Shown: positions 16,783 to 26,048, counted from the stretch's first letter. The stretch: DNA of 44,298 nucleotides from Chloroflexota bacterium (GCA_026709625.1 JAPOSR010000022.1:1-44298), one strand, 5' to 3'. Notes: generated by a model not told the origin, from the sequence alone. Program-made: numbers and translations.

Positions 16783-17892
16783 ATGTTAAACGATCAGCAG
16801 CCACTAGCCACGAACCGACAGCTGCCAGCGACCAATATGTCGTTGATGGCGGCCCAGCTCTACGACTCTCTGCTGAAGATCTATCGCAATTATACCGTTC
16901 GCGTATTTTTGCAAGCCATTATTACAATTTGGGCGGTGATGACCCTGACCTTTGTGCTGGTGCGGCTGATGCCGGGCAACCCCGTCGACGTGCTGGTCGA
17001 GCAGATTCTTACAAATGAAGGCATTTCGTATCAAGAAGCGTATGAGCGAGTCGCCGCCAGCTTCAATATCGACAGCGACGCCACGCCTCTCGACCAGTAT
17101 TTTCAATGGCTGGGCGACCTGCTGCGCCTGGACCTAGGCATATCCATCACATCGCCGGGCACCAAGGTTATCGATGAAATCGCCCGCTTCTTGCCCTGGA
17201 CAGTCTTCGCTGTCGGCAGCGGCTTGCTCATCAGCTTTGTGCTGGGCATCTTCGCCGGCATGCCCATGGCCTATTATCGCGGTTCAAAGCTGGATCATAT
17301 CCTCTCATTCTTCAGTTCTTTTTCGACTGGCGTGCCCAATTATATTTGGGGCTTGCTGATTATCATCGTGCCCGGCATCGCCTGGCGCTGGTTTGATATC
17401 GGCGCGCTGCGCGGCACCTACGATGCCGGCCTCACGCCGGGCTTGAACGCGGAATTCATCCTGAGCGCCCTGGAGCATGCCGCCTTGCCCGTGTTTACCT
17501 ATGTCATCGCCATCCTGGGCACTTGGATGCTTAGCATGAAGAGCAGCACGACCGGCGTGCTCAACGAAGATTATGTCAATGTCGCCGAGGCGCGCGGGCT
17601 GAAGGAGCGCACCGTCATCAGCTCGTATGTCGGCCGCAATGCCGCGCTGCCCCTGTTCACGCAGCTGACGATCAGCATCGGCTTTGTGCTGTCCAGCGGC
17701 GTCGTGGTCGAAGAGATCTTTGTCTATTGGGGAATCGGCCACCACCTGTTCCAATCAATCACCGTGCGCGACTACACCTCCCTGCAAGGCGTCGTGCTGC
17801 TGCTGACGGCGGCCATCGTCTTTTCCAATCTCTTCGCCGATTTGACCTATGGCTTGCTGGATCCACGCGTGCGCGTTTCTGGGGAGAAGTGA
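16783..17892 (+). CDS. ABC transporter permease, DppB type
   Basis: First membrane subunit of the importer. The 369 residues have the DppB layout: TM1 near 40-60 (AIITIWAVMTLTFVLVRLMPGNP), an extracytoplasmic loop, TM2-TM6, and the cytoplasmic EAA loop (VNVAEARGLKERTV) that docks onto the ATPases. The N-terminus is about 25 residues longer than usual. GGAG at 16773-16776 supports ATG 16783. Only 2 bp separate it from the second permease. Confidence 0.92.
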   Translation: MLNDQQPLATNRQLPATNMSLMAAQLYDSLLKIYRNYTVRVFLQAIITIWAVMTLTFVLVRLMPGNPVDVLVEQILTNEGISYQEAYERVAASFNIDSDATPLDQYFQWLGDLLRLDLGISITSPGTKVIDEIARFLPWTVFAVGSGLLISFVLGIFAGMPMAYYRGSKLDHILSFFSSFSTGVPNYIWGLLIIIVPGIAWRWFDIGALRGTYDAGLTPGLNAEFILSALEHAALPVFTYVIAILGTWMLSMKSSTTGVLNEDYVNVAEARGLKERTVISSYVGRNAALPLFTQLTISIGFVLSSGVVVEEIFVYWGIGHHLFQSITVRDYTSLQGVVLLLTAAIVFSNLFADLTYGLLDPRVRVSGEK

Positions 17893-17894
17893 GC

Positions 17895-19130
17895 ATGGCG
17901 GGATCGCCACTATTAGAAGCGCTCGTGTCGCTGCCGCTGGATCTGCTGCGCGGGCTGGTTCGTTTTTTGCGCCGCCTCAGCACAAACAAGCCAGGCTTTG
18001 TCGGCTTTTTGGGGCTGCTGCTCTATTTCTTTGCCACCTTCATCATGCCTGGCTCTGTGGAGTTTGACAATGAGCCCAAACTGGACCAGATCACTGGGCC
18101 AATCGGTTCGCGCATTCAGCTGGCAGTGCATCGCGACAACCCGCAATGGGACAGTCTCGAGGCGCTGGCGGGCAGGACTGTCGGCGTTGTTGACCAAACA
18201 GGCGGCCCCAGCTTCATCGAGCCGTACAAAGAACAATTCACTGTCGAAACGTATCGCTGGACGAGTCGCCGGCAAGGCCCGGGCATTCTGGCTGCGCTGA
18301 CCGACCTCGCCAACCAAGAAATCGATGCCTTGCTGATATTCTCCAAGACCGTCAGCCAAGTCATCGACAAGCAAGAAGACGAAGAATTGCGGGGTCGATT
18401 CCAAGACCATATCCTCATCTCCAATCCCAGCCTGGGTCAGCCGCATCTGCTAGGCACCGACACGCAGGGCCGCGATATCGCCTCGCATATGGTGCATGGC
18501 GGCCAAATTCTCATCTTGACCGCGCTAATTGGCGGAGTCATCGGCACTTTAATCGCGCTCTTCTTTGGATCGCTTTCGGCGCTGGTGGGCGGATTTATCG
18601 ACAAGTTCTTCACGGCGCTGGCGAATCTGTTTCTCGCCATCCCTCAATTTATTTTGCTGGTCGTGCTGGCTGGCACGATCCGTTTTGACAGCACGCTCTA
18701 TCTTGGCGTGATCATCGGCTTTTTGATCTGGCCTGCCCTGCTGCGCGCGATCCGCGCTCAGGTGCTCAGCTTGCGCGAGCGAGATTTTGTAGAAGCGGCG
18801 CGCTCGCTCGGCTTGAGCATGAATCACATCATCTTCCGCGAGATCCTGCCCAATATGAGCAGTTATGTGCTCATCAATTTGATCTTCTCCATCACAATCG
18901 CTATGTATTTTCAGATCGGCTTGGTTGTGCTGGGCTTGGCGCCGATCAGCGATTACACCTGGGGCGTGATGATCTATTTCGGACGCTCGCGCGGGACGCT
19001 GTACAACCAGGATGGCGCGACCATGGCGCTGGCGCCCGTGCTGGCTATCGCCTTGTTTCAAGTGTGCCTGGTGCTGTTTGCGCGCGCCGTCGAAGAAGTC
19101 TTTGACCCGCGTCTGCGCAGCGCCGCCTAG
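17895..19130 (+). CDS. ABC transporter permease, DppC type, with a solute-binding-like insertion
   Basis: Second membrane subunit. ATG 17895 follows GGGGAGAAG and gives 411 residues, roughly 100 more than usual DppC proteins. TM1 is near residues 33-53 and the DppC-specific LLGTDTQGRDI is at about 185-195, followed by TM2-TM6 and the EAA loop (FVEAARSLGLS). Between them, residues about 72-178 are inserted; SLEALAGRTVGVVDQTGG and the pattern LAALTDLANQEIDALL resemble one lobe of a type 3 (amino-acid) solute-binding protein. By topology the insertion would face the outside. ATP-binding subunits follow 11 bp downstream. Confidence 0.9.
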   Translation: MAGSPLLEALVSLPLDLLRGLVRFLRRLSTNKPGFVGFLGLLLYFFATFIMPGSVEFDNEPKLDQITGPIGSRIQLAVHRDNPQWDSLEALAGRTVGVVDQTGGPSFIEPYKEQFTVETYRWTSRRQGPGILAALTDLANQEIDALLIFSKTVSQVIDKQEDEELRGRFQDHILISNPSLGQPHLLGTDTQGRDIASHMVHGGQILILTALIGGVIGTLIALFFGSLSALVGGFIDKFFTALANLFLAIPQFILLVVLAGTIRFDSTLYLGVIIGFLIWPALLRAIRAQVLSLRERDFVEAARSLGLSMNHIIFREILPNMSSYVLINLIFSITIAMYFQIGLVVLGLAPISDYTWGVMIYFGRSRGTLYNQDGATMALAPVLAIALFQVCLVLFARAVEEVFDPRLRSAA

Positions 19131-19141
19131 GGAATAGACCG

Positions 19142-20158
19142 ATGTCAGACCTGTCGCCTGAAACTGTCTTGCGCGTTGACGACCTTTCAATTGTTTATCG
19201 CACCGACCGCGGCGATGTGCGAGCGACCAACAATGTCTCGTTTGACCTGAAACGCGGCGAGGCGATGGCACTAATCGGCGAGAGCGGCAGCGGCAAGACC
19301 ACAATCAGCCTGGCGCTCATCCGCAAGCTGCCCAAAAACGCCGTCGTTACCAACGGACATATCCTCTATCAGCACAAAAACAAGGTGCAAGATGTGCTGG
19401 GGCTCAGCCGCCGGCAGCTGCGGGGCTTTCGCTGGAATGATTGCGCGATGGTCTTTCAAGGCGCGCAGAATGCCTTCAACCCGGTGTTAAAAATCCGCAA
19501 GCAATTTGAAGATACCGCTCGCGCCCATGGCTGGACAGATAAAGACGCTATCCGCAAACGCGCGCTTTCGCTGCTAGAGCTGGTGCGGCTCGACCCCGAG
19601 CGAGTGTATGAATCCTTCCCGCACGAACTGAGCGGCGGCATGAAACAGCGTACCCTGCTGGCGCTGGGCGTGCTGCTCAATCCGCAGGTTGTCATCCTGG
19701 ACGAGCCGACCACCGCGCTGGATATTTTGACGCAGCGCGCCATCATCGATGTGCTCAACGACATGCAGCGGCAGTTGCTGTTCAGCATCATTTTTATCAG
19801 CCACGATCTGTCGCTGGCGGCAGAAATGGCGGATACAGTCGCCACTGTCTACGCTGGCGAAATTGTTGAAATCGGCGGGGTGGACGATATCTTTTACCGC
19901 TCGCTGCATCCCTATACGTATGGATTACTGACATCCGTGCCGACTCTGGATCATGCGCAGGATGTCTTGCAGAGCATTCCGGGCTCGCCACCCAATTTGA
20001 TCGCGCCACCCAGCGGCTGCAAGTTTCACCCGCGCTGCAGCTTTGCCAGCGACCAATGCCAGGTGGAAGGTCCGCTTTTGGAGTTGGGCAGAGAAACGCA
20101 CCTGGCGGCTTGCTGGCACAAAGACCGGCTGCTGGCCAGTCGCAAGGAAGTCGTCTGA
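19142..20158 (+). CDS. ABC transporter ATP-binding protein, DppD type
   Basis: ATPase subunit of the importer. Walker A GESGSGKT is at residues 46-53, the Q-loop near VFQGAQNAF, signature LSGGMKQR, Walker B VVILDEPTTALD and switch His in ISHDLS. The C-terminal oligopeptide-type extension has Cys residues in SGCKFHPRCSFASDQC, which in relatives bind an iron-sulfur cluster. 338 residues. Its TGA shares a base with the next ATG (TGATG). Confidence 0.93.
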   Translation: MSDLSPETVLRVDDLSIVYRTDRGDVRATNNVSFDLKRGEAMALIGESGSGKTTISLALIRKLPKNAVVTNGHILYQHKNKVQDVLGLSRRQLRGFRWNDCAMVFQGAQNAFNPVLKIRKQFEDTARAHGWTDKDAIRKRALSLLELVRLDPERVYESFPHELSGGMKQRTLLALGVLLNPQVVILDEPTTALDILTQRAIIDVLNDMQRQLLFSIIFISHDLSLAAEMADTVATVYAGEIVEIGGVDDIFYRSLHPYTYGLLTSVPTLDHAQDVLQSIPGSPPNLIAPPSGCKFHPRCSFASDQCQVEGPLLELGRETHLAACWHKDRLLASRKEVV

Positions 20159-21171
20159 TGCCCGAACCAATCATCGAATTGCAAGGCGTCTATCGAGATT
20201 TCAAAAAAGGGCGCGAAGTCGTCCCGGTTTTGCAAGATATTAATTTCGCTATCAACAAGTTGGAATTTTTGTGCCTGGTCGGCGAAAGTGGCTGTGGCAA
20301 GACCACCACTGGCAAGATCATCTGCGGCTTGCTGCCACCCAGCAGCGGCACAATCCACTTTGAAGGGCAGGATATCGCCACATTGCGCGGCGCAGAAAAA
20401 CGGCGGCATCGGCGCAATGTGCAGATCATCCATCAAGACCCCTACGCTTCGCTCAACCCGACTCAGACTGTCAGCGAAATGTTGGGTTATCCCCTGCTGG
20501 CGCATCGCCTGGTCAATGGACGGCGCGGCACAGACAGTCGGGTGAAGGAGCTGCTTGACCTGGTCGACTTGACGCCGGTCGAAGACTTCATCGACAAATA
20601 TCCACATCAGCTGAGCGGCGGGCAGCGCCAGCGCGTCAGCATCGCCCGCGCTTTGACCACCGAGCCATCGGTGATTGTCGCCGACGAATCGGTGAGCATG
20701 GTCGATGTCTCGATCCGCATCGGTTTGTTGCAAATGATGATGGACCTGCGCGACCGGCTGAATGTGACCATCGTCTTCATCACGCACGACCTCGCTTTGG
20801 CGAAATACTTCGCCTGGGATGGACGCATCGGCGTGATGTACCTGGGCCGGCTGGTCGAGATCGGCGCGACCCAGCAGATCATCGCCGCGCCTCAGCACCC
20901 TTATACAAAAGTCTTGCTTTCCGCCATTCCCGAGCCCGACCCGCAGAAAACGCGCAGCAAACAGCATATCCAACTGCGCAGTGAAGATATTCCGCGCTTG
21001 ACCGAGCTGCCGCCGGGCTGTTCCTTCCACCCGCGCTGCCCCTGGTATGTGCCCGGTGCCTGCGATGTCGCTGTGCCGCAGCTGGCGCAGCCGGCCCAAT
21101 CGCTGGTCGATACCAAGGTCGCTTGCGTTCCCTTGGAGCGCGGCGACAAGCTGGTTTTGCATGACTCCTGA
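20158..21171 (+). CDS. ABC transporter ATP-binding protein, DppF type
   Basis: Second ATPase subunit. Starting at ATG 20158 gives 337 residues beginning MPEPIIELQGVYRDF. Walker A is GESGCGKT (about 43-50), signature LSGGQRQR, Walker B VIVADESVSMVD (the usual DEP is DES, seen in a subset of these proteins), switch His in ITHDLA, and a C-terminal GCSFHPRCPW Cys motif. Overlaps both neighbours by a few bases, so all five transporter genes look like one transcript. Confidence 0.93.
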   Translation: MPEPIIELQGVYRDFKKGREVVPVLQDINFAINKLEFLCLVGESGCGKTTTGKIICGLLPPSSGTIHFEGQDIATLRGAEKRRHRRNVQIIHQDPYASLNPTQTVSEMLGYPLLAHRLVNGRRGTDSRVKELLDLVDLTPVEDFIDKYPHQLSGGQRQRVSIARALTTEPSVIVADESVSMVDVSIRIGLLQMMMDLRDRLNVTIVFITHDLALAKYFAWDGRIGVMYLGRLVEIGATQQIIAAPQHPYTKVLLSAIPEPDPQKTRSKQHIQLRSEDIPRLTELPPGCSFHPRCPWYVPGACDVAVPQLAQPAQSLVDTKVACVPLERGDKLVLHDS

Positions 21172-21343
21172 GATGCTGCAAGCATTTTATCGCATGGGCG
21201 TGTTTGTGCTGGGCGTGTCGCTCTTGCTCTTCTTCCTGGTCGAGCCAGACAGCGCCGAGTATGTCATTAGCATCCTATCAGCTGGGATCGGGGCTGCGCT
21301 GGTGCTGCTGGTCGCGCTGGCCAGCTGGCTGATGAATCGCTGA
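21161..21343 (+). CDS. small two-helix membrane protein
   Basis: A 60-residue frame starting at ATG 21161 (10 bp inside the DppF gene) or at ATG 21173. It is almost entirely two hydrophobic helices (about residues 12-28 and 34-56) separated by EPDSAE. No ribosome site is obvious, so translation probably depends on coupling to the upstream gene. No family recognised; it could be an accessory subunit or a chance frame, but the hydrophobic pattern and the tight fit between genes favour a real gene. Confidence 0.5.
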   Translation: MTPEMLQAFYRMGVFVLGVSLLLFFLVEPDSAEYVISILSAGIGAALVLLVALASWLMNR

Positions 21344-21360
21344 GGCGCGCAAGCACCTGT

Positions 21361-22317
21361 ATGCCAGAAGAACTCGCGATCGGGCTCGACATCGGCGGTA
21401 CGAAGATGGCATTCGTCCTTGCCGACCGCGCGGGACGCATCTATGCAGACAGGACCCTGCCCACCAACAGCGGCGCGGGGTCCGAAGACATGTTCAACCG
21501 CATCGCCAGTCAGCTCAATCAGTATATGCAGCGCAGCGCGAATATCCGTGGCATTGGCATTGGCCTGCCAGGCCCCGTCGAGGCACAGCGCGGGGTTGCC
21601 TTGCAGGCCGCCAACCTCGGCTGGAAGGATGTCCCGGTGCGCGATGTGGTAGCTGCCCGGCTCGCGCGCGCGCTGCCTATCTTTGTCGACAACGATGTTA
21701 ACTGCGGCGCTATCGGCGAGCAGGAATTCGGCGGCTTGCCAGATGTTGCGCATTTCGTCTATCTGACGGTCGGCACCGGTTTGGGCGGAGCAGTCATGAT
21801 CAACAATCGGCTGATGCGCGGCGCGGCGCATTCGGAAATGGAGATCGGGCATGTCTCGCTAGACCCCATCAATGGACTGCCCTGCTCCTGCGGGATGCGT
21901 GGCTGCCTGGAAATGACGGTTTCTGGCAAAGGCATTGTCGCCCAAGCCCAACATCATCTCAGCGACTATCCTGATTCGCTCTTGCGCCGAAGCGAGATTA
22001 CAACGCGCGAGATCATCAAAGCGGCAGAAGCGGGCGACTCGCTGGCAAGCGATGTCATGCGCGAGGCGGGCCGCGCCCTGGGCATCGCCTGCGCCTGGTG
22101 TGTGAATCTCTTCAATCCACAACAGATCATCTTGGCTGGGGGGCTGATGATGGCTGCCTGGCATCTGCTGGAAGCGCCCCTGCAGCGCGAAATGCGCGCC
22201 CGCAGCCTGCCCCTCAACAGCGCGGCAGTCGATATCAAGCTGGGGAAGCTGAGCAATGCGGCGCTGGGAGCGTCGGCGCTGGTATGGCATCATTCGCAAT
22301 CGAGAGGCTTGAAATGA
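21361..22317 (+). CDS. ROK-family sugar kinase (glucokinase-like)
   Basis: ATP-dependent kinase of hexoses or N-acetylhexosamines. Seen: phosphate loop LDIGGTK (residues 9-15), catalytic Asp in FVDNDVNCGAIGE, the ROK zinc motif with His164 (GHVSLDP) and cysteines 175, 177 and 182 (CSCGMRGC), and LTVGTGLGG. No N-terminal helix-turn-helix, so a kinase and not a ROK repressor; 318 residues is the kinase size. Its stop overlaps the next start (ATGA). Placement behind an importer suggests that the imported substrate contains sugar. Confidence 0.92.
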   Translation: MPEELAIGLDIGGTKMAFVLADRAGRIYADRTLPTNSGAGSEDMFNRIASQLNQYMQRSANIRGIGIGLPGPVEAQRGVALQAANLGWKDVPVRDVVAARLARALPIFVDNDVNCGAIGEQEFGGLPDVAHFVYLTVGTGLGGAVMINNRLMRGAAHSEMEIGHVSLDPINGLPCSCGMRGCLEMTVSGKGIVAQAQHHLSDYPDSLLRRSEITTREIIKAAEAGDSLASDVMREAGRALGIACAWCVNLFNPQQIILAGGLMMAAWHLLEAPLQREMRARSLPLNSAAVDIKLGKLSNAALGASALVWHHSQSRGLK

Positions 22318-23738
22318 AAATCGCTATTGGCGGCATCGCCACAGAAAGCTGCACCTTCTCGCCCTTGCCGACGCGGCTGGCAGACTTCCGCATCGTCCGC
22401 CAAAGCGATGCGCAGTTCGCCGCGCTCTATCCCTTTCTGGCTGATCACCCGCAGGTCGATTTTCATGGCACAATCACAGCCAAAGCCATGCCCGGCGGAC
22501 CTGTCGAAGCCAGCGCCTACACTGCGCTAAAAGACGATCTGCTCGCGGGTCTGCGCGGGTTGCTGCCACTAGACGGCGTCTACCTGGACATGCACGGCGC
22601 GATGAATGTGCAGGGCATGGATGATGCCGAAGGCGATCTGATCGGCGCGGTCCGCGAGCTGGTCGGGCATGACTGTCCGATTGCCGCCAGTTATGACCTG
22701 CACGGCAATGTCAGCCCGCGCATCATGAAGCGACTGGATATGATCAGCGGCTATCGCACCGCCCCGCATATCGATACGATTGAAACGCGCGCGCGGACGA
22801 TGTCGCTGCTGCTGCGCTGCCTGCGAGCAGAGGCGCGTCCACACAAAGCCTTTGTGCCGATCCCAATCGGCTTGCCCGGCGAGAAGACCAGCACGGAATG
22901 GCAGCCGGGCAAAGACATCTATGCGGCGATCCTCGATGAAATTGATGGCGAGCGAGTCTGGGACGCCACCATCCAGGTCGGCTATGTCTGGGCGGACGAA
23001 CCGCGCATGACCGCCTGCGCCATCGCCATCGGCAGCGAAGCGAGCGCAATCGTCCAGGCGGCGAACCGACTGGCGCAGCGCTTTTGGGACCGGCGCGCTG
23101 AATTTCAGTTTGGCGTGGCAGCGCTTTCGATTGACGAATGCATCCGCCGGGCGCTGGCTGTAGAAGCGGGCACGACGCTAATCAGCGACTCGGGCGACAA
23201 TTTGACAGCTGGCGGGACTGGCGATGTAACGGCGTTCCTCGAGCGCGCGCTGGAACTCCAGCCCCCCGACCTGGTTTACGCCGGCATCACCGATGCAGCG
23301 GCTGTGCGCGCCTGTTTGGATGCTGGCGCAGGCAGTGAAGTCTCGCTGACGCTGGGCGGCAAGCTGGACAACCGCAACTCGCAGCCCCTGGCCCTGCGTG
23401 GCGAAGTTGAGTTCATCAGAGCAGATGCCGAAAATCCACAGGTGGTGCTGAAAATAGGCGGAGTTCGCGTTTTGCTTTCAGCGCGGCGCACATCATTCCA
23501 ACGCCGGCAGCAGTTCCTCAACCTCGGAATCATACCTGAGCGGCACGCGATCATCGCTGTCAAGATTGGCTATCTGGTGCCCGAGCTAAAAGCCATGGCG
23601 ACTGGCGGCTCATTCCTGGCGCTTTCGCCCGGCGCAGTCAACCAGGACATCGCCACCCTGCCCTTCCAGCGCATCCAGCGACCCTGCTATCCCTTCGACG
23701 CTGACATGCAGTGGACACCAGACGCGCAGCTTGTATAG
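22314..23738 (+). CDS. M81-family metallopeptidase (MlrC/DUF1485-like)
   Basis: Member of the family named for microcystinase C, a zinc-dependent hydrolase of linearised microcystin and, in most genomes, of unknown small peptides. ATG 22314 (in ATGA with the ROK stop) begins MKIAIGGIATESCTFSPL, the expected N-terminus. Metal-site motifs are visible: LDMHGAM, SYDLHGNVS, SGYRTAPHIDTIETR and SDSGDNLTAGGTGD. 474 residues is normal. With a Dpp-type importer upstream, a peptide or amino-sugar-peptide substrate is a reasonable guess. Confidence 0.9.
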   Translation: MKIAIGGIATESCTFSPLPTRLADFRIVRQSDAQFAALYPFLADHPQVDFHGTITAKAMPGGPVEASAYTALKDDLLAGLRGLLPLDGVYLDMHGAMNVQGMDDAEGDLIGAVRELVGHDCPIAASYDLHGNVSPRIMKRLDMISGYRTAPHIDTIETRARTMSLLLRCLRAEARPHKAFVPIPIGLPGEKTSTEWQPGKDIYAAILDEIDGERVWDATIQVGYVWADEPRMTACAIAIGSEASAIVQAANRLAQRFWDRRAEFQFGVAALSIDECIRRALAVEAGTTLISDSGDNLTAGGTGDVTAFLERALELQPPDLVYAGITDAAAVRACLDAGAGSEVSLTLGGKLDNRNSQPLALRGEVEFIRADAENPQVVLKIGGVRVLLSARRTSFQRRQQFLNLGIIPERHAIIAVKIGYLVPELKAMATGGSFLALSPGAVNQDIATLPFQRIQRPCYPFDADMQWTPDAQLV

Positions 23739-23740
23739 CG

Positions 23741-23890
23741 TGAGCCCCTGCCTGTACATCTCTATGCAATGTCGCGGCTGTTCGCGCGCCTCTGCCAACG
23801 CCCGATAGTCGCTGAACTGCGCTTCCTCTGCCTTGGATGGCGCGCATAAACCGCTCGGCGAAGCCATTCTCACTCAGCTTGCTCCGCCAC
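23741..23890 (-). pseudogene. frameshifted remnant of a transposase/integrase C-terminus
   Basis: The 233-bp gap after the M81 gene holds, on the minus strand, two fragments in different frames that together resemble the end of an IS3/IS481-type rve integrase: SENGFAERFMRAIQ in one frame (23883 down to about 23833), then after a shift AEEAQFSDYRALAEAREQ and EMYRQG (to about 23741). In intact relatives the same order NGYAERFMRTIKEEE...DY...AREQI is continuous. No upstream catalytic part and no terminal repeats are seen. Confidence 0.5.
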
Positions 23891-23971
23891 GTGCGACCAA
23901 CCCTGTCATGCCAGCCAAAAGCGGCTACACTGGGCGGCTGAAGCGAAGCGGCAAAGAGATGAGGACGAGCA

Positions 23972-25150
23972 ATGCCATCACCAACCCAACTGGCAAAGCG
24001 CATCGGCAAATCGCCGACTATCGCCATGAATGACAAAGCCAAACAACTCGCGGCTGAGGGACATGCGGTTATCGGCTTGGCCGGTGGCGAGCCAGACTTT
24101 GATACGCCAGCGCATATCGTCGAGGCGGCAATCAAAGCCATGCGCGATGGCAAAACCCGCTATGCCGCGCCATCCAAGGGCATCCGCCCGCTGTTGGAGG
24201 CGATCGCCGACAAAATGCAGCGCGAAAACCAGGCGCGCGTCGACCCCGGCAGCGGCATAGTCGTCACGCCCGGCGGCAAGCTGGCGCTCTTCTTGGCGCT
24301 GAAAGCCATGCTCGATGCGGGCGACGAAGTCCTTTTCCCCGCGCCCTACTGGGTCAGCTACCCGTCTATCGTCACGATGGTCGGCGGCGCGCCCGTTCCT
24401 ATCGAGACCAACAGCGCCGATGGCTACAAACTGGGCATCGAGCAGCTGCGCGAGCATATCACCCCACGCAGCAAAGTCATCATTGTCAACTCGCCCTGCA
24501 ACCCGACCGGGCACATGCTGTCATCGCAGGAACTGGAAGCAATCGCCAGCCTGGCGCTGGAACACGACCTATACATCATCTCGGACGAGATTTATGAAAA
24601 GCTCAATTATGACAGCCGGCCGGCAGTGTCGCTGGCCTCCATCCCGGAAATCGCTGAACGCGTGGTGGTCATCAATGGCATGTCCAAAGCCTATGCCATG
24701 ACGGGCTGGCGTTTGGGCTGGCTGGCGGGACCAAGCTCGCTGATCAATGTGGCGAGCATGGTCAATTCACAGACCGCCACCTCAGCCGCCACCTTCACCC
24801 AGCATGCCGCCGTGGCCGCTCTGACCGGCCCCCAAGATTGCGTCGGAGTCATGCGCCGCGCCTATGAAGAACGCCGCGACTATATGGTCAGCGCCTTCAA
24901 CAGCATCCCCAATATGTCGAGCCCGGCGATTGAAGGCGCGTTTTACGCTTTCCCCAAGGTCGACGAGACCAGTAAATCCAGCGTGGAAGTAGCGAATATC
25001 ATTTTGGAAGAAGCAGTCGTGGTTGGCGTGCCCGGCAGCGCATTTGGCGCCACCCGCGATGCGCACATTCGCTTCTCCTTCGCCGACGACATCAACAAGC
25101 TGAAAGAAGCGGTCGAGCGGATCCGCGGCATCGCCCACTTGCTGGCATGA
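23972..25150 (+). CDS. class I pyridoxal-phosphate aminotransferase (aspartate aminotransferase-like)
   Basis: Transfers amino groups, most likely between aspartate (or an aromatic/prephenate substrate) and 2-oxoglutarate. Fold type I motifs: SPCNPTGHMLS, SDEIYEKLNYD (Asp that binds the pyridine nitrogen) and SKAYAMTGWRLGW with Lys239 as the Schiff-base lysine. 392 residues. A GAGG ribosome site at 23961-23964 sits 7 nt before ATG 23972. An aspartate kinase gene lies nearby on the other strand, so the region may favour aspartate-family metabolism, but the substrate cannot be read from the sequence. Confidence 0.92.
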   Translation: MPSPTQLAKRIGKSPTIAMNDKAKQLAAEGHAVIGLAGGEPDFDTPAHIVEAAIKAMRDGKTRYAAPSKGIRPLLEAIADKMQRENQARVDPGSGIVVTPGGKLALFLALKAMLDAGDEVLFPAPYWVSYPSIVTMVGGAPVPIETNSADGYKLGIEQLREHITPRSKVIIVNSPCNPTGHMLSSQELEAIASLALEHDLYIISDEIYEKLNYDSRPAVSLASIPEIAERVVVINGMSKAYAMTGWRLGWLAGPSSLINVASMVNSQTATSAATFTQHAAVAALTGPQDCVGVMRRAYEERRDYMVSAFNSIPNMSSPAIEGAFYAFPKVDETSKSSVEVANIILEEAVVVGVPGSAFGATRDAHIRFSFADDINKLKEAVERIRGIAHLLA

Positions 25151-25172
25151 GCGGCTGCGCAAATTTGGCATC

Positions 25173-25979
25173 GTGAATCGGCGGCGGCGGCAAAACAATT
25201 TGCAATCCAGACTCGAGATTGCGTCCTTGGTCGCGCGCTTGGTCTGCTTGGCGGTCATGCTGAGTTTCTTGGCGGGTTGCAGCCTGGCCAACCTGCCTTT
25301 CAGGCTGATGCCTTCGCCTTGGCAGCATGTCGCGCCGGGTTTGCAGGTCCGCGTCATGCTGCCGCGCGCCGACGCCAGCTCGCAGTTGTTTGTCACGCGC
25401 ATCGACCCAGAGCGCTATCGATTTCGCGCCATCTATCAGCCTGGCGCTGCGCAGAGCCTGGCTGCCTGGCGGGCGCAAGAGCCAGATGCCAGCCTCATCG
25501 TCAATGCCAATTACTTTGACGCGGCGCGGCGGGCGATCGGGCTGGTCGTCAGCGATGGCAGCGCGCATGGCGAAGCCTATCGTCAGCTTGGCGGCGCCTT
25601 CCTGGTTCGCAATGGCGAGGCGGCTGTCGTCGCCAATCATGCCGGGCTGCGGATGCGTCCCAGCGAACAAGCTGTGCAAGGCTATCCGCTGCTGGTCGTG
25701 AACGGCAAGCAGGCGTTCACCGACACGCGCGGCGCAGAGCGCAATCGACGCAGCGTCATCGCACAAGACAGACAGGGTCGCATCCTCATCATAATCGCGC
25801 CTTATCTGGGTCCGTCCTTGGCGCAGCTGAGCGCATTCCTGGCGGCAAGCGACCTGGATATCGTCACGGCATTCAACCTGGACGGCGGCCGATCGACCAT
25901 GCTGGCGCTGCCCGATGCGGAGTATATGCAGCCGTCTTTTCAAGCTGTTCCGACCATCCTGGCTGTCTATAAGCGCTGA
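25173..25979 (+). CDS. phosphodiester glycosidase-family (NAGPA/DUF2233) lipoprotein
   Basis: Resembles the domain of human uncovering enzyme NAGPA and bacterial exopolysaccharide-associated proteins. GTG 25173 is 22 bp after the aminotransferase gene. The N-terminus is basic, then hydrophobic, ending in the lipobox SFLAGC, so the protein should be membrane-anchored outside the cell. Typical family features are NANYFD near residue 110, GYPLLVVNG and NLDGGRSTML near the end. 268 residues, one domain. The substrate is unknown. Confidence 0.85.
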   Translation: MNRRRRQNNLQSRLEIASLVARLVCLAVMLSFLAGCSLANLPFRLMPSPWQHVAPGLQVRVMLPRADASSQLFVTRIDPERYRFRAIYQPGAAQSLAAWRAQEPDASLIVNANYFDAARRAIGLVVSDGSAHGEAYRQLGGAFLVRNGEAAVVANHAGLRMRPSEQAVQGYPLLVVNGKQAFTDTRGAERNRRSVIAQDRQGRILIIIAPYLGPSLAQLSAFLAASDLDIVTAFNLDGGRSTMLALPDAEYMQPSFQAVPTILAVYKR

Positions 25980-26048
25980 GGCCTTTGGGCTTTCGCGGTT
26001 GGGCAAGTTCAGTTACCCTGCTGGGGCATTGGGACGGATGGACATGGC

